Origin: Methylocystis sp. KS32
Lineage (GTDB): Bacteria; Pseudomonadota; Alphaproteobacteria; Rhizobiales; Beijerinckiaceae
Direction: 5' to 3'
Length of the DNA stretch: 64,000 nt
Assembly (NCBI GenBank): GCA_002862095.1
Contig: PHSQ01000001.1
Span: forward strand, 682,001 to 746,000
Positions 43,428 to 52,727 of the stretch are shown piece after piece (position 1 is the stretch's first letter; every line of letters starts with the position of its first letter). The notes below the pieces were generated by a model. That model did no database searches and was not told the origin of the DNA. It saw only the letters and a list, made by a program, of their open reading frames with translations. A program made the position numbers and the translations under genes.

Positions 43428-45539
43428 TCACAGCCCGAGTCCGATCTGCCGCTTGCGGGTAAAACTCCATTCGATGCCACCGTCGTCGCGACGGACGCCG
43501 CTGATATGTTGGTCCAGACGCTTCTCCAGCACGGGTTGCCAGGTCACGAGCTGGAAGCCGAGTCCGTCCTCGATCATGGCGAAGCGCCCGCTGGCGAGAT
43601 TGGCGACGCCCGCCAGCCGGCCGGAGACATATTCACCGGGCTGGGACGGGCTGTAGGTCAGCCCCCGCTCGGCGGCCATCTCTTTGCCGACGCGATCGAT
43701 CTCCTGGCGCTCCAGCGCGGCGACCGTGCGCCGGGGAATGGAAATGAAGCCGTCCTTCACGCTGGCATGGCCCATTTCGACGAGCCGCGCGGCGCGCCGG
43801 TCGAGCGCGGCGTTCACCTCCTGGCCGAACCCAGTCCCGGCAAGGGGCAGATGGTCTTTCGCAACCAGCTCACGGTCGAGCCAGGTCGCCCCGTCGCTGC
43901 CCACCTGCCGGTCGAGGTCGAGCGTGGACAATGTGCGGATGCCGAAATCCTTGGGCCGGCTGGGGGCGTCATAGGCGATGCCTCGCTCGGCGATGTCGCC
44001 GGGGATTTTCCAATGGTCGGCGTCGATGCGCTCGACATGCCCGGCGCGGCGTAAGGCTTCCAGCCGGCGCACATGGGAGCGAATGAAGGCGTCGGGGTCG
44101 CCGTGGCGCTGTTCGATGATGTCCCGCGTCGCTTCCAGATGTTGGCTTGGCCGGTAGATGCCGCCATTGGCCTGCGCCATGATCTGGATGTTGACATCCG
44201 CCGGCCGGGGCTCGGCCTTGATCGGCGCCGGATCGAGCGCGACGATGTGGCCGCGTCTGATGTCGTCGATGCGGCCGGCGTCCGCCATCTCGACATAGTG
44301 GGTGCGCCCGTCCACGCCATCGATGACGAGGTGCAACCGGTCGCCCATCTCGTCGCCGGCCAGTCCCTTGGCGAGCACGCGACCCACGATTGGTTCGGTG
44401 ATCTGCTTGCCGTGCGCCACATATTGCGTGGGGGCGCGTTCGTCGGCGAGGCCGTGGTCGGCCAATGCTCGGTGCATGGTCTTGATGATGTCGCCGCGCT
44501 CGCCCAGTTCGCGCAAGGTCGGCTCGGCCTGTGCTGAGATGGACCAGCGGCCAACCTCCACCTCGGTCGCCAGCCCCATGCTCTCCAGCCTGCGGGCGCG
44601 GGCGATCAGCAGCGCCCGATTCCGCCGCGCGGTCTCCAGCATGTCCTGGTCGGGGCGCAGATCGGCGAACCCGTGGCTGGCCTCCTGCTCGGCGATCAGC
44701 ATCCGGTCGAGACGGGTGAAGCGCTCGGCGTCCACTTCGCGCTCAAGCTGGCGGCTGACCTCCTGCTCGGTCTGCTGGCCCAGCTCCAGCATGACGATCT
44801 CGCTCGCCCGTTCGCGGATGCCGTGGGCGATGTAGTCGCCGGCGATGTTGAGAATCTTCCCGTCGTCGGTGACGCCGCGCAGCAGGATGTGGGTGTGCGG
44901 GTGGCCGGTGTTGTGGTGATCGACCGCGATCCAGTCGAGCCTGGCGCCGAGGTCGGCCTCCATCGCCTTCATCAGGTCGCGGGTGGTCTCGCGCAAGTCG
45001 GTCAGCTCCACGCCTTCCTCGGCGGAGACGATGAAGCGAAACTGGTGGCGATCGTCGCGGCCCCGGTCGAGGAAGGCGCGGCCGTCCTCGGCGTCGCGCT
45101 CGGCCGAATAGACCTGTCCCTTCTCGCCGTCGCGGTTGACGCCATCGCGCTCCAAATAGCGCAGGTGGGCGTCCACCGCCTTCGCGCTGACGAACGACCG
45201 TCCGCGCGCCGCGCCGCGCTGCGGGTTGAGCTTCACGATCCGCGCCTTCACCGTCACGCGGCGGGCGCGGGTTCGCACGCCGCTGGCGTCCCGGCTCCAG
45301 GCGCTCCGGCCCTTCAGCCCGGCGGCGGCCGTAGCGCCCCGGCCTCGCGCGTTGAACCGGCCGCTTCCCTTTCCGGCCGAACCCAGCCGATTGGGGTCGC
45401 CGCCAGCGCGGCGGATAGCCTGATGCACCTCGGCCAGGAACGTCTTCGGGCGCGGCCGGACGGCGCGCGTGGTGCGCCCGCCAGCCCGGTCGCGGACCCG
45501 GCCGGGACGGATACGGAAATGGTCTTCGTCGGTCGCCAT
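43428..45539 (-). CDS. VirD2-like relaxase with DUF3363 domain
   Basis: 703 residues. The relaxase histidine cluster is DHHNTGHPHTHILLRG. The upstream nicking region has FIVSAEEGVELTDLRETTRDLMKAMEADLG, and the C-terminal half is the DUF3363 domain of ICE relaxases (PSQPGEYVSGRLAGVANLASGRFAMIED). The basic N-terminus (RIRPGRVRDRAGGRTTRAVRPRPKTF) is typical. It would nick oriT and lead the strand into a recipient. No traG, trb or vir genes are present, so the island is at most mobilisable by another system. Confidence 0.88.
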   Translation of the reverse strand: MATDEDHFRIRPGRVRDRAGGRTTRAVRPRPKTFLAEVHQAIRRAGGDPNRLGSAGKGSGRFNARGRGATAAAGLKGRSAWSRDASGVRTRARRVTVKARIVKLNPQRGAARGRSFVSAKAVDAHLRYLERDGVNRDGEKGQVYSAERDAEDGRAFLDRGRDDRHQFRFIVSAEEGVELTDLRETTRDLMKAMEADLGARLDWIAVDHHNTGHPHTHILLRGVTDDGKILNIAGDYIAHGIRERASEIVMLELGQQTEQEVSRQLEREVDAERFTRLDRMLIAEQEASHGFADLRPDQDMLETARRNRALLIARARRLESMGLATEVEVGRWSISAQAEPTLRELGERGDIIKTMHRALADHGLADERAPTQYVAHGKQITEPIVGRVLAKGLAGDEMGDRLHLVIDGVDGRTHYVEMADAGRIDDIRRGHIVALDPAPIKAEPRPADVNIQIMAQANGGIYRPSQHLEATRDIIEQRHGDPDAFIRSHVRRLEALRRAGHVERIDADHWKIPGDIAERGIAYDAPSRPKDFGIRTLSTLDLDRQVGSDGATWLDRELVAKDHLPLAGTGFGQEVNAALDRRAARLVEMGHASVKDGFISIPRRTVAALERQEIDRVGKEMAAERGLTYSPSQPGEYVSGRLAGVANLASGRFAMIEDGLGFQLVTWQPVLEKRLDQHISGVRRDDGGIEWSFTRKRQIGLGL

Positions 45540-45953
45540 GATGCGACGATTGGAAGATCAAACGGCCGACACAAGGTCGAAAATGACGGCGTAGTGCTGT
45601 GGCGTAGAAATACTTGCTATAGCGCAGAAGCGGCGGAACTGCGCACGACGCACATTGCGGGCGCCACCCACAATCCCATTGAAAACATTGCAGAAATCGA
45701 CTTCACCGACGCCGCCGCACCTCGCGCCTTCAGCGGCAAGACGCAAAAAAACAATGTGCAGACAATTACTTAGGAACGAAGTTCCGGCAGCGAGGCAACT
45801 CGCTTTATCTCGCCCTCATCTTCACCCCTATCTTCGGGACTGATCTCGAACTCGAAACACGCCCAAGCCGCCAAATCAAAGCCGCAAACGCGCCGTTGCC
45901 AAAAAGAGCTATTCTGCCCTAAATGCACTCATGGATCGCCACGGAAATCGGCT
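45540..45953. other. Gap between relaxase and restriction operon
   Basis: About 414 bases between divergent genes, which would hold the promoters of both and possibly an oriT. A frame without a start codon is open from 45560 to 45773 on the plus strand (LWRRNTCYSAEAAELRTTHI) and I do not recognise it. No inverted repeats stand out except short ones near 45775 (GGAACGAAGTTCC). Confidence 0.4.
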
Positions 45954-46154
45954 ATGAAAACCATGTCGGCGCGCGAAGCGAAGAACGGCTTCGGCCTGAT
46001 GATCGACACCGCGCGTGCGGAACCGGTGCTGATCGAAAAGCACGGGCGCGGCGTGGTGATGGTCGTCTCGGTGGAGGAGTACGAGCGGCTGACGGTTCGC
46101 ATGGCTGCCAAGGGAAAGGCCGCTGAACGGGATGCGGAGGCTGCCAGAAAGTGA
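45954..46154 (+). CDS. Phd/YefM-type antitoxin-like protein, first gene of the restriction operon
   Basis: 66 residues: MKTMSAREAKNGFGLMIDTA, PVLIEKHGRGVVMVVSVEEY. This is a full Phd/YefM DNA-binding domain with a short basic tail (KGKAAERDAEAARK). No toxin follows; its stop overlaps the GTG start of hsdR by four bases. It may repress the operon at its promoter, or act against HsdR like a Phd antitoxin. Both ideas are inference. Confidence 0.82.
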   Translation: MKTMSAREAKNGFGLMIDTARAEPVLIEKHGRGVVMVVSVEEYERLTVRMAAKGKAAERDAEAARK

Positions 46155-48298
46155 CGAACGAAGCCTTCGCCCGGATCAAAATCGACCAGCTTCTGAAAGA
46201 CACCGACTGGCGTCTGACCGATGGCGTCAGCGTGCGCTACGAGTATCCGCTCGATGACGGTGGGCGGGCCGACTACGCGCTGTTTGATCGTCAGGGCCGC
46301 GCGCTCGCCGTGCTGGAGGCCAAGAGCACGAGCGTCAGCCTCAGCGCGGGTGAGGCGCAAGGCCGACGCTATGCCGACCTGCTCGATGCGCCGTTCATCT
46401 TCCTGTCGAACGGCGAAGAAATCTGGTTCTGCGACAAGGGCCAGGACGCTCATTTCCGCAGGATCGAGACTGTTTTCAGTCAGGATGATCTCGCCCGTCG
46501 GAAAGCCGCTCGTGATATCCGCCGCAGCCCGCTCGACATTCCGATCGACAGCCGGATCGCCGGCGGCGGTGGCCGTTTGCATCAGAGCGCGTGCATCGAA
46601 GCGGTATGCCGGGAGATCGTCAACGGGCGGCGCAAGATGCTCGTCGAGATGGCGACTGGCGCCGGCAAGACACGCACGGCGGCCGCCTTGCTGAAGCGCC
46701 TGTTTGAAGCAAACTGGGCGACGCGTGCGCTGTTCGTGGTCGATCGCAACACGCTCGCGATACAGGCCGAGGACGCGTTCGCTGAGCATTTGCCGCATCT
46801 GCCCTGTTACCGCGTCCCGCGTACCGGCCGCCGTTTCCAGGACGAAAAGCGCGTCACCATCGTCACGCTGCAAACGCTGGTGAACGAATACGAAAAATAC
46901 TCGTCCGGCTATTTCGATCTGATCATCATCGACGAGTGTCACCGCAGCATTTACGGCCAATGGCGGCGCGCGCTCGACCATTTTGACGGCGTCAAGGTGG
47001 GCCTGACCGCAACGCCTTGCGTCATGCAGGACGCGCCAGACGTGGATGACGAAGACCGCGCCGCGATCCGCGACACGCTGCGATTCTTCGAGGTCAGCCG
47101 CCCAACCTACAGCTACAGCATGGCCGAGGCGATCGCGGACGGGCATCTCGTCCCTTACGAGATTTACCGCGCCATGACCGCGCGCACGGCGGCGACGGAT
47201 GGGTTCTCGGTCGCGCGCAGCGACATCGATTGGGCCGCCCTCGATGCGTCGACCCGCGCGGAGTTGGAGCGGCTGTTCGCCGACCGTGATCCGATCATGG
47301 TCGATCCATCGGCTTTGGAGCGGAAGTTCACCATCCCGGAGCGCAACCGCGCGATGGTGCGTGAGTTCCGCGAGGTTCTGGAAAACGGCTACACTGGCCC
47401 GAACGGCATTCGCCGCGCGCCCGATTGGGGCAAGACCATCGTCTTCGCCGTCACCAAACGCCACGCGGAAACGCTGGCGCGCATGTTCGACGACGTGTTC
47501 GCCGACAAGAAACCTAGCCCCACCACGCGTTACGCCGATTTCGTCGTCTCCGGCATGGGGCCGGACGACAGCGTGGACGGTCCGGCCAAGATCAAGCGCT
47601 TCAAAAAAGAGGAATTCCCGCAAATCCTGGTCAGCGTGAACATGCTGGATACTGGCTTCGACTGTCCGGACGTGCGCAACCTGGTGATGGCGCGCTTCAC
47701 CCACAGCTCGATCCTCTACCAGCAGATGCGCGGTCGCGGCACGCGCCTGGCGCCGGGCAAGGACCGCTTCACCATGTGGGACTTCACCGGAGTCACCCTG
47801 CGCCACGGCGACGATGAGACGCCCGGCGAAGGCGGTGTTGTCGTCGTGCGCGAAGGCAAGCCGCCGGCGGGTCCCTCAAGGCGACTTCTGATGCTCGACG
47901 TGCATGACGAAATCGACCCGACCACGCGCGAATGGGTCACGGTCGATGAAACCGGCCGCGCCTTCATGGATGTCGATGAGGCCCGCGCCGAAGCGCGCGG
48001 CGGCGCGTTCGAGACCTGGCTGAACGGCCAGACTTTCAACTCCGACCAGTTGCGCGTGCTGCATCTGGTCAAGGAGCAGATCAAGGCGAACGCGGCAGAG
48101 CTGACCGTGTTTGAAAGCTGGCGCTTCGACGCCCCGCCGCTGTCGATGAACGGCGGTTTCGAGCGCGCCCGCGCCGTCTTTGGCGGCGAGGCGGAACTCG
48201 AACGCATACTGAGCAGCATGAACGAAGCCGTGTTCGGCGTCGCATCCCAGGCCGCGCCCGGCGGCGATGCGGTCCGGCCCGACAAACCCCTGAACTAA
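46151..48298 (+). CDS. hsdR: Type I restriction enzyme, R subunit
   Basis: ATP-dependent translocase and nuclease, 715 residues, shorter than EcoKI HsdR but usual for this subgroup. The nuclease motif is GGRADYALFDR...AVLEAKS (Asp41, Glu56, Lys58). Walker A MATGAGKTRTA (ATGAGKT at 168-174), DECH at 261-264 and GLTATP follow. The helicase C half has VSVNMLDTGFDCPDVRNLVM and QQMRGRGTRLAPGK. Translation starts at GTG 46151, overlapping the Phd gene. It is followed after eight bases by hsdM. Confidence 0.93.
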   Translation: MTNEAFARIKIDQLLKDTDWRLTDGVSVRYEYPLDDGGRADYALFDRQGRALAVLEAKSTSVSLSAGEAQGRRYADLLDAPFIFLSNGEEIWFCDKGQDAHFRRIETVFSQDDLARRKAARDIRRSPLDIPIDSRIAGGGGRLHQSACIEAVCREIVNGRRKMLVEMATGAGKTRTAAALLKRLFEANWATRALFVVDRNTLAIQAEDAFAEHLPHLPCYRVPRTGRRFQDEKRVTIVTLQTLVNEYEKYSSGYFDLIIIDECHRSIYGQWRRALDHFDGVKVGLTATPCVMQDAPDVDDEDRAAIRDTLRFFEVSRPTYSYSMAEAIADGHLVPYEIYRAMTARTAATDGFSVARSDIDWAALDASTRAELERLFADRDPIMVDPSALERKFTIPERNRAMVREFREVLENGYTGPNGIRRAPDWGKTIVFAVTKRHAETLARMFDDVFADKKPSPTTRYADFVVSGMGPDDSVDGPAKIKRFKKEEFPQILVSVNMLDTGFDCPDVRNLVMARFTHSSILYQQMRGRGTRLAPGKDRFTMWDFTGVTLRHGDDETPGEGGVVVVREGKPPAGPSRRLLMLDVHDEIDPTTREWVTVDETGRAFMDVDEARAEARGGAFETWLNGQTFNSDQLRVLHLVKEQIKANAAELTVFESWRFDAPPLSMNGGFERARAVFGGEAELERILSSMNEAVFGVASQAAPGGDAVRPDKPLN

Positions 48299-48306
48299 GG
48301 CCACCC

Positions 48307-49932
48307 ATGCCCTTCACCCCCGACATGCGCCGCAAGGTCGATCAGATCCGCGACTATCTCTATGGCGGCGGCTATCCCGATCCGCTGTCCAACGCCGAAC
48401 AGCTCAGCTTCCTGTTCTTCTTCTATATGATCGAGGGCATCGACGGCGCCAACCTGCGTCAGGCCAAGGCCACCAAGCGCGACTACACGTCCCTTTTCGC
48501 CGGCGACTGGACGCTGCGCAATCCGCTCAACGCCCCGACGAAAGGCGTGGAGACCATCCCGCGCGATCGGATGCGCTGGTCCTCCTGGGCCAACGCCATG
48601 TCCGGCGAACAGCTTGTAACCTTCGTGCGCGACGAGGTGTTTCCCTTCTTCGCCGCCATCGGCGACGCCTTCGGCATGAGCTTTATGGCGCAGGCCCGCC
48701 TCGCCATCGACGAGCCCACCGTCCTCACCCAGGTTGTGACGCTGGTGAACGAGCTGCGGCTGGAGCAGGCCGATCCCGACACCAAGGGCGACCTGTTCGA
48801 GCACGTGCTGCGCCAGATCAAGCAGGCCGGCGAACTCGGCCAGTTCCGCACCCCGCGCCACATCATTCGCGCCATCGTCGATCTGGTCGATCCAAAAATC
48901 GGCGAGACGGTCTATGACCCCGCCGCCGGCACCGCCGGCTTCCTGGTGGCGGCCTATGAGCATATCCGCCTCGCCAATTCCTCGGCCAATGGCCGTGACG
49001 TGGCCGAGCTGGAGGGCAAGACTTTTCAGCGCGGCTATGGCGACCGGCTGAACGCCGCGCAATGGCGAAAACTCCAGACCGAAACTTTTTACGGCAACGA
49101 CGTCGATCCCAAGATGGTCAGCCTCGCCAGCATGAACCTGGCCCTGCGCGGCCTGCCCGACGTGCGCATCCTCAAGCGCAATGTGCTGACCACCAGCTTC
49201 GACCGTCAGGCCAAGGCCGAGCGCGGCCTGCCGCTGGAGGGCTATGACGTGGTGCTGGCCAATCCGCCCTTTTCCGGCCGGCTGGACCGCGACCGCATCG
49301 TCGATGACGTGAAGATCGGGACCAGCACCGCGACCGAACTGCTGTTCGTCAAATATATGATCGACAACCTCAAGCCCGGCGGGCGGTGCGGCGTGATCGT
49401 GCCGGAGGGCGTGCTGTTCGGCTCCACCGGCGCGCACAAGGAGCTGCGCCGCATGTGCATGCGGAACAACCGGGTCGAGGCGGTGCTGTCGCTGCCCGGC
49501 GGGGTGTTTCAGCCCTATTCGGGGGTCAAAACCTCGGTGCTGGTGTTCGCCAAGGGCGGGCGCACGGAACAAGTGATGTTCCTGCACGCCAGCAACGACG
49601 GTTTTAAGCTCGACGCCAACCACGACGTGGCCGTAGAGGCCGACGACCTGCCCGGCCTGATCGCCGCCTTCAACAGCCGCGACGACATGCTGGCCGACTG
49701 GCGAAACCGCGACGGCGAAAAACCCTGGACGGAAAACTGGTGGTTCGCCGACGCGGCTGCCATCGAGCGCGAGGACTGGAACCTGTCCGCCTCGCGCTAT
49801 CGCCCCGAAAGCCGCGAGGCGGCGATCCACCGCGACCCGCGCGAATTGCTGGAGGAATTGCAGGAGGATGTCGAGGCGATCCTCGGCGATATTCAGGCGC
49901 TGGCGGCGGAGTTGCGGGGGGAAGCGGCGTGA
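48307..49932 (+). CDS. hsdM: Type I DNA methyltransferase, M subunit
   Basis: N6-adenine methyltransferase, 541 residues. The N-terminal helical domain (LSNAEQLSFLFFFYMIEGID) is typical of HsdM. The SAM motif I is YDPAAGTAGFLVAAYEH (Asp204) and the catalytic motif IV is LANPPF (NPPF 319-322). QFRTPRHIIRAIVDLVDPKIG precedes motif I. It works with HsdS to protect self DNA. Its stop overlaps the hsdS GTG (GTGA). Confidence 0.95.
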   Translation: MPFTPDMRRKVDQIRDYLYGGGYPDPLSNAEQLSFLFFFYMIEGIDGANLRQAKATKRDYTSLFAGDWTLRNPLNAPTKGVETIPRDRMRWSSWANAMSGEQLVTFVRDEVFPFFAAIGDAFGMSFMAQARLAIDEPTVLTQVVTLVNELRLEQADPDTKGDLFEHVLRQIKQAGELGQFRTPRHIIRAIVDLVDPKIGETVYDPAAGTAGFLVAAYEHIRLANSSANGRDVAELEGKTFQRGYGDRLNAAQWRKLQTETFYGNDVDPKMVSLASMNLALRGLPDVRILKRNVLTTSFDRQAKAERGLPLEGYDVVLANPPFSGRLDRDRIVDDVKIGTSTATELLFVKYMIDNLKPGGRCGVIVPEGVLFGSTGAHKELRRMCMRNNRVEAVLSLPGGVFQPYSGVKTSVLVFAKGGRTEQVMFLHASNDGFKLDANHDVAVEADDLPGLIAAFNSRDDMLADWRNRDGEKPWTENWWFADAAAIEREDWNLSASRYRPESREAAIHRDPRELLEELQEDVEAILGDIQALAAELRGEAA

Positions 49933-51092
49933 GCGTTGCCACCATCGAACTGGGGCAAGTTTGCCGGTTGGATCGGCGCGTTACTGCGGCTTCCGAGGCG
50001 CTCGGCAAAGGGCTTGAATTTGTTGGTATGGAGCACGTTGACCCAGAGTCGGGGCGGATCGTGCCCGGACAAGGCTCCCGCACTGGAGAAGGGAAAGGCC
50101 AAGCCTTTCTGTTCGATGAGCGTCACGTTCTCTTTGGCAAGCTGCGTCCTTACTTGCGGAAAATCGCGCTCCCTGGACAGTCGGGATGCGCCTCGACCGA
50201 GTTGGTGCCTCTATTGCCGGACGCCGCCCTTCTTGACCGGGGCTATTTGTTCCATTGGGTGCGGCGGCGGCCTGTTATCGACGCCTTGATGGCGAAGAAT
50301 ACGGGCGCGCGAATGCCCAGGGCGGATATGGCGGCCTTGCTCGATATGGCCATCCCCCTCCCGCCGCTCGACGAGCAGCGGCGGATTGTGGGGCTGTTGG
50401 ACCGGGCGGCGGAGATCAGGCGCCGCGCCGACGCCGCCCGCGCCAAAGCCCGCGCCATCATCCCCGCCCTCTTCCTCGACATGTTCGGCGATCCGGCGAC
50501 GAATCCGAAGGGGTGGCCAGTGACGATGGTCGGTGACGTGCTGGACAGCGCATCCTACGGCACCAGTCAGAAGGCCAGCGACGCCGGCGACGGCCTGCCT
50601 GTGATCCGCATGGGCAACGTCACCATGAACGGCCAACTAGACACCACCGGCCTCAAATATATCGAACTGACCGAAGCGGAGCGCGAAAAAGCCGAATTGC
50701 TGGCGGGCGACTTGCTGTTCAACCGCACGAACAGCAAGGAACTCGTCGGCAAGACCGGGCTGTGGGATGGCCGGTTCGATGCGGTCGCCGCGTCCTATTT
50801 CATTCGCCTGCGGGTCAACCGCGAACGGATCGTGCCCGCTTACCTTTGGGCCTTCTTCAATACCTCGCACATGAAGCGGGTGCTGTTCCAGACGGCACGC
50901 GGCGCCATCGGTCAGGCGAACATCAACGCCAAGGAATTGCGGGCGTTTCCCGTAGCCACGCCATCCCTCCCGCTACAAACCGCCTTCGCCGAACAAGTCC
51001 ACCGCCTCGACTCCCTCGCCCGCCATCTCGACGCCGCCGCCGCCAAGGCCGAAGCCATGGCCGCCGGGCTTTCGGCGGAGGTGTTCGGATGA
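49929..51092 (+). CDS. hsdS: Type I restriction-modification specificity subunit
   Basis: 387 residues with two target-recognition domains. The first ends at PRADMAALLDMAIPLPPLDE, followed by the coiled coil QRRIVGLLDRAAEIRRRADAARAK. The second contains GTSQKASDAGDGLPVIRMGN and ends QANINAKELRAFPVATPSLPLQTAFAEQVHRLD with a final coiled coil. This is the standard HsdS design that fixes the bipartite DNA target. Start is GTG 49929 within the hsdM stop; its end overlaps the next gene by four bases. Confidence 0.93.
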   Translation: MSVATIELGQVCRLDRRVTAASEALGKGLEFVGMEHVDPESGRIVPGQGSRTGEGKGQAFLFDERHVLFGKLRPYLRKIALPGQSGCASTELVPLLPDAALLDRGYLFHWVRRRPVIDALMAKNTGARMPRADMAALLDMAIPLPPLDEQRRIVGLLDRAAEIRRRADAARAKARAIIPALFLDMFGDPATNPKGWPVTMVGDVLDSASYGTSQKASDAGDGLPVIRMGNVTMNGQLDTTGLKYIELTEAEREKAELLAGDLLFNRTNSKELVGKTGLWDGRFDAVAASYFIRLRVNRERIVPAYLWAFFNTSHMKRVLFQTARGAIGQANINAKELRAFPVATPSLPLQTAFAEQVHRLDSLARHLDAAAAKAEAMAAGLSAEVFG

Positions 51093-51895
51093 CCGCGCCC
51101 GATCCCGCCGATACCGTGCCCGACTATCAAAGCCTGATGCTGCCCGTGCTGCGGGCCGCCGCCGCCGGAGAACAGCGCATTGGCGCGGTGGTGCAGAGAC
51201 TCGGCGAAGAATTGGGGCTGAGCGAGGCGGCGCGCGCCGCTTTGCTGGCCTCGGGCCGCCAGACGATATTCGCCAACCGCGTCCATTGGGCCAAGACCTA
51301 CCTGGCCAAGGCCGGGCTGGTGGAGGGGACAAGGCGGGGCCATTTCCGTCTGACGCAGCGGGGCGTCGATGTGCTCGCCGCCAGCCCCGAACGGATCGAC
51401 AATCGCTTCCTCAGCCGGTTCGAGGAATTTCGCCAGTTCAGCGACCGATCCGCACGGTCAACCGACGAGGAGGTCGTGCCCGAACGCTCGCCGCTCGTGC
51501 TGACCGAACGCAAGGATCATCTCGAATATCTGCAACGCCGCTTCTCGCGCTTTGTGCGCCATCTCGTTGTCCTTCGGGGTGGGATGTCGGCCGCCGAACG
51601 CAGGGCGTCTGAGGCGGCACTGCATGCGCCCGATGATCAAGAACGCCTCATCCTGGCGACCGGGCGCTATATCGGGGAAGGCTTCGACGATCCCAGACTC
51701 GACACCCTGTTCCTGACGATGCCCATTTCCTGGAAAGGCGCGCTGGCGCAATACGTCGGCCGGTTGCACCGGCAACATCATGGAAAGACGGAGGTTCTCG
51801 TCTTCGACTACGTCGATGAAGCGGCGCCCATGCTGGCGCGCATGGCGGCGAAAAGACGAACGGGATATCGAGCGCTTGGGTATTCCCTTGAATAA
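51089..51895 (+). CDS. Chimera of an Mrr N-terminal domain and a lone SF2 helicase C-terminal domain
   Basis: 268 residues. Residues about 8-95 are an Mrr_N winged helix (LMLPVLRAAAAGEQRIGAVV, VHWAKTYLAKAGLVEGTRRG, HFRLTQRGVDVLAA). From about 130 a helicase C-terminal (RecA2) domain follows: SPLVLTERKDHLEYLQRRFS, HLVVLRGGMSAAERRASEAA, ILATGRYIGEGFDDPRLDTL and YVGRLHRQHHGKTEVLVFDY. The second part is close to what I recall at the end of large primase-helicase (TOTE-type) proteins. The RecA1 half with Walker A and DExx, and the Mrr nuclease domain, are absent. It overlaps hsdS by four bases. Either a deletion product that kept the frame, or a new accessory protein of the restriction system. Confidence 0.75.
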   Translation: MTAPDPADTVPDYQSLMLPVLRAAAAGEQRIGAVVQRLGEELGLSEAARAALLASGRQTIFANRVHWAKTYLAKAGLVEGTRRGHFRLTQRGVDVLAASPERIDNRFLSRFEEFRQFSDRSARSTDEEVVPERSPLVLTERKDHLEYLQRRFSRFVRHLVVLRGGMSAAERRASEAALHAPDDQERLILATGRYIGEGFDDPRLDTLFLTMPISWKGALAQYVGRLHRQHHGKTEVLVFDYVDEAAPMLARMAAKRRTGYRALGYSLE

Positions 51896-52163
51896 GGCGA
51901 CTCGTTCCGGCCCAAAAACGCCTGGGGATGCAGTTCGGGCTTCTGGCGAAGCCTGTCATAGGGCTACGGCGTAAACGTAGTGATCATCGCTATCCGGCGC
52001 GGCCCGCCAGCTATGCATCTAAATGCATGAATTTATTGCTGAATATATCGTGTTGGTTTGTCGGCCCCACTTTAGGCCCCACTTCCGGCATGAGATTTAG
52101 TGCGACGCATTGAGAGGCGATGCGTCAGCGCTATTGCCGTGCCGTCTGCGACCGTCTGGCCGG
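51896..52163. other. Gap after the restriction operon
   Basis: About 268 bases. A lower-GC part (52000-52060) contains TATGCATCTAAATGCATGAA. GGCCCCACTTTAGGCCCCACTT (52063-52084) holds a short tandem repeat of GGCCCCACTT. No gene is recognised. It may be a remnant of an element end. Confidence 0.4.
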
Positions 52164-52727
52164 TTAAGGCTCGCCGGTGTCGTCGCTCGGCGCGGGCGGC
52201 TCTTCCTGCTGGTCGAGTTGAAGGCTGAATTGCGCCGCTTGCAGCGGAAGAGGAGGATCGGCGACGCCGATGACCTCGAAGCGGCTTCCCGCCAGCTTCT
52301 TGATGTGCGGGTCGTCTGAATAGATGACCGTCGCGCCCTCGATGGCGGCTATGGCGACAATTTGATCGTCGAACTTTGCCTTCGCGCGCGTGGCGCCTTC
52401 ATTCTTCTGGCCGGACGCAACGCGCTCCGCCTGTGTCGCCGCAAACTCGACGGCCGCTCGCTCGTCGAAGCCGGCGATTCGGAAGTGGCGCGACTTGTGG
52501 AGGATCGCGAGCCATTCCGGCGCCGCCTGTCGCGCCTTGACGAGAAGTTCGCCCAAAGCTGGCGTCGGCACTACGATCTTGGCTTTGTCCCGCTGTAGCG
52601 TCGCAATCAAGAGATCGAGGCGCTTCTTGCAATCAGAGACCGGCGCGCCCTTGGCGGCGTCGATCGGAGCGTTAGCCTGTTCGTCGAAGAAATTGACGAG
52701 GACGCTCGTATCGAAGGCGACGATCAA
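52164..52727 (-). CDS. PIN-domain protein, probable toxin
   Basis: 187 residues. MIVAFDTSVLVNFFDEQANA gives the first acidic residue, VVPTPALGELLVKA the second, and KFDDQIVAIAAIEGATVIYSDDPHIKKLA the remaining ones. The C-terminal 30 residues are proline-rich and disordered. Its start overlaps the stop of the upstream gene by four bases, so that gene is the likely partner. Longer than typical VapC (about 130). Confidence 0.8.
   Translation of the reverse strand: MIVAFDTSVLVNFFDEQANAPIDAAKGAPVSDCKKRLDLLIATLQRDKAKIVVPTPALGELLVKARQAAPEWLAILHKSRHFRIAGFDERAAVEFAATQAERVASGQKNEGATRAKAKFDDQIVAIAAIEGATVIYSDDPHIKKLAGSRFEVIGVADPPLPLQAAQFSLQLDQQEEPPAPSDDTGEP

Noticed and set aside
45560..45773. Open plus-strand frame in the relaxase-phd gap
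   Set aside because: No start codon or ribosome binding site inside the gap and no recognised similarity; the frame is continuous with the antisense shadow of the relaxase gene.
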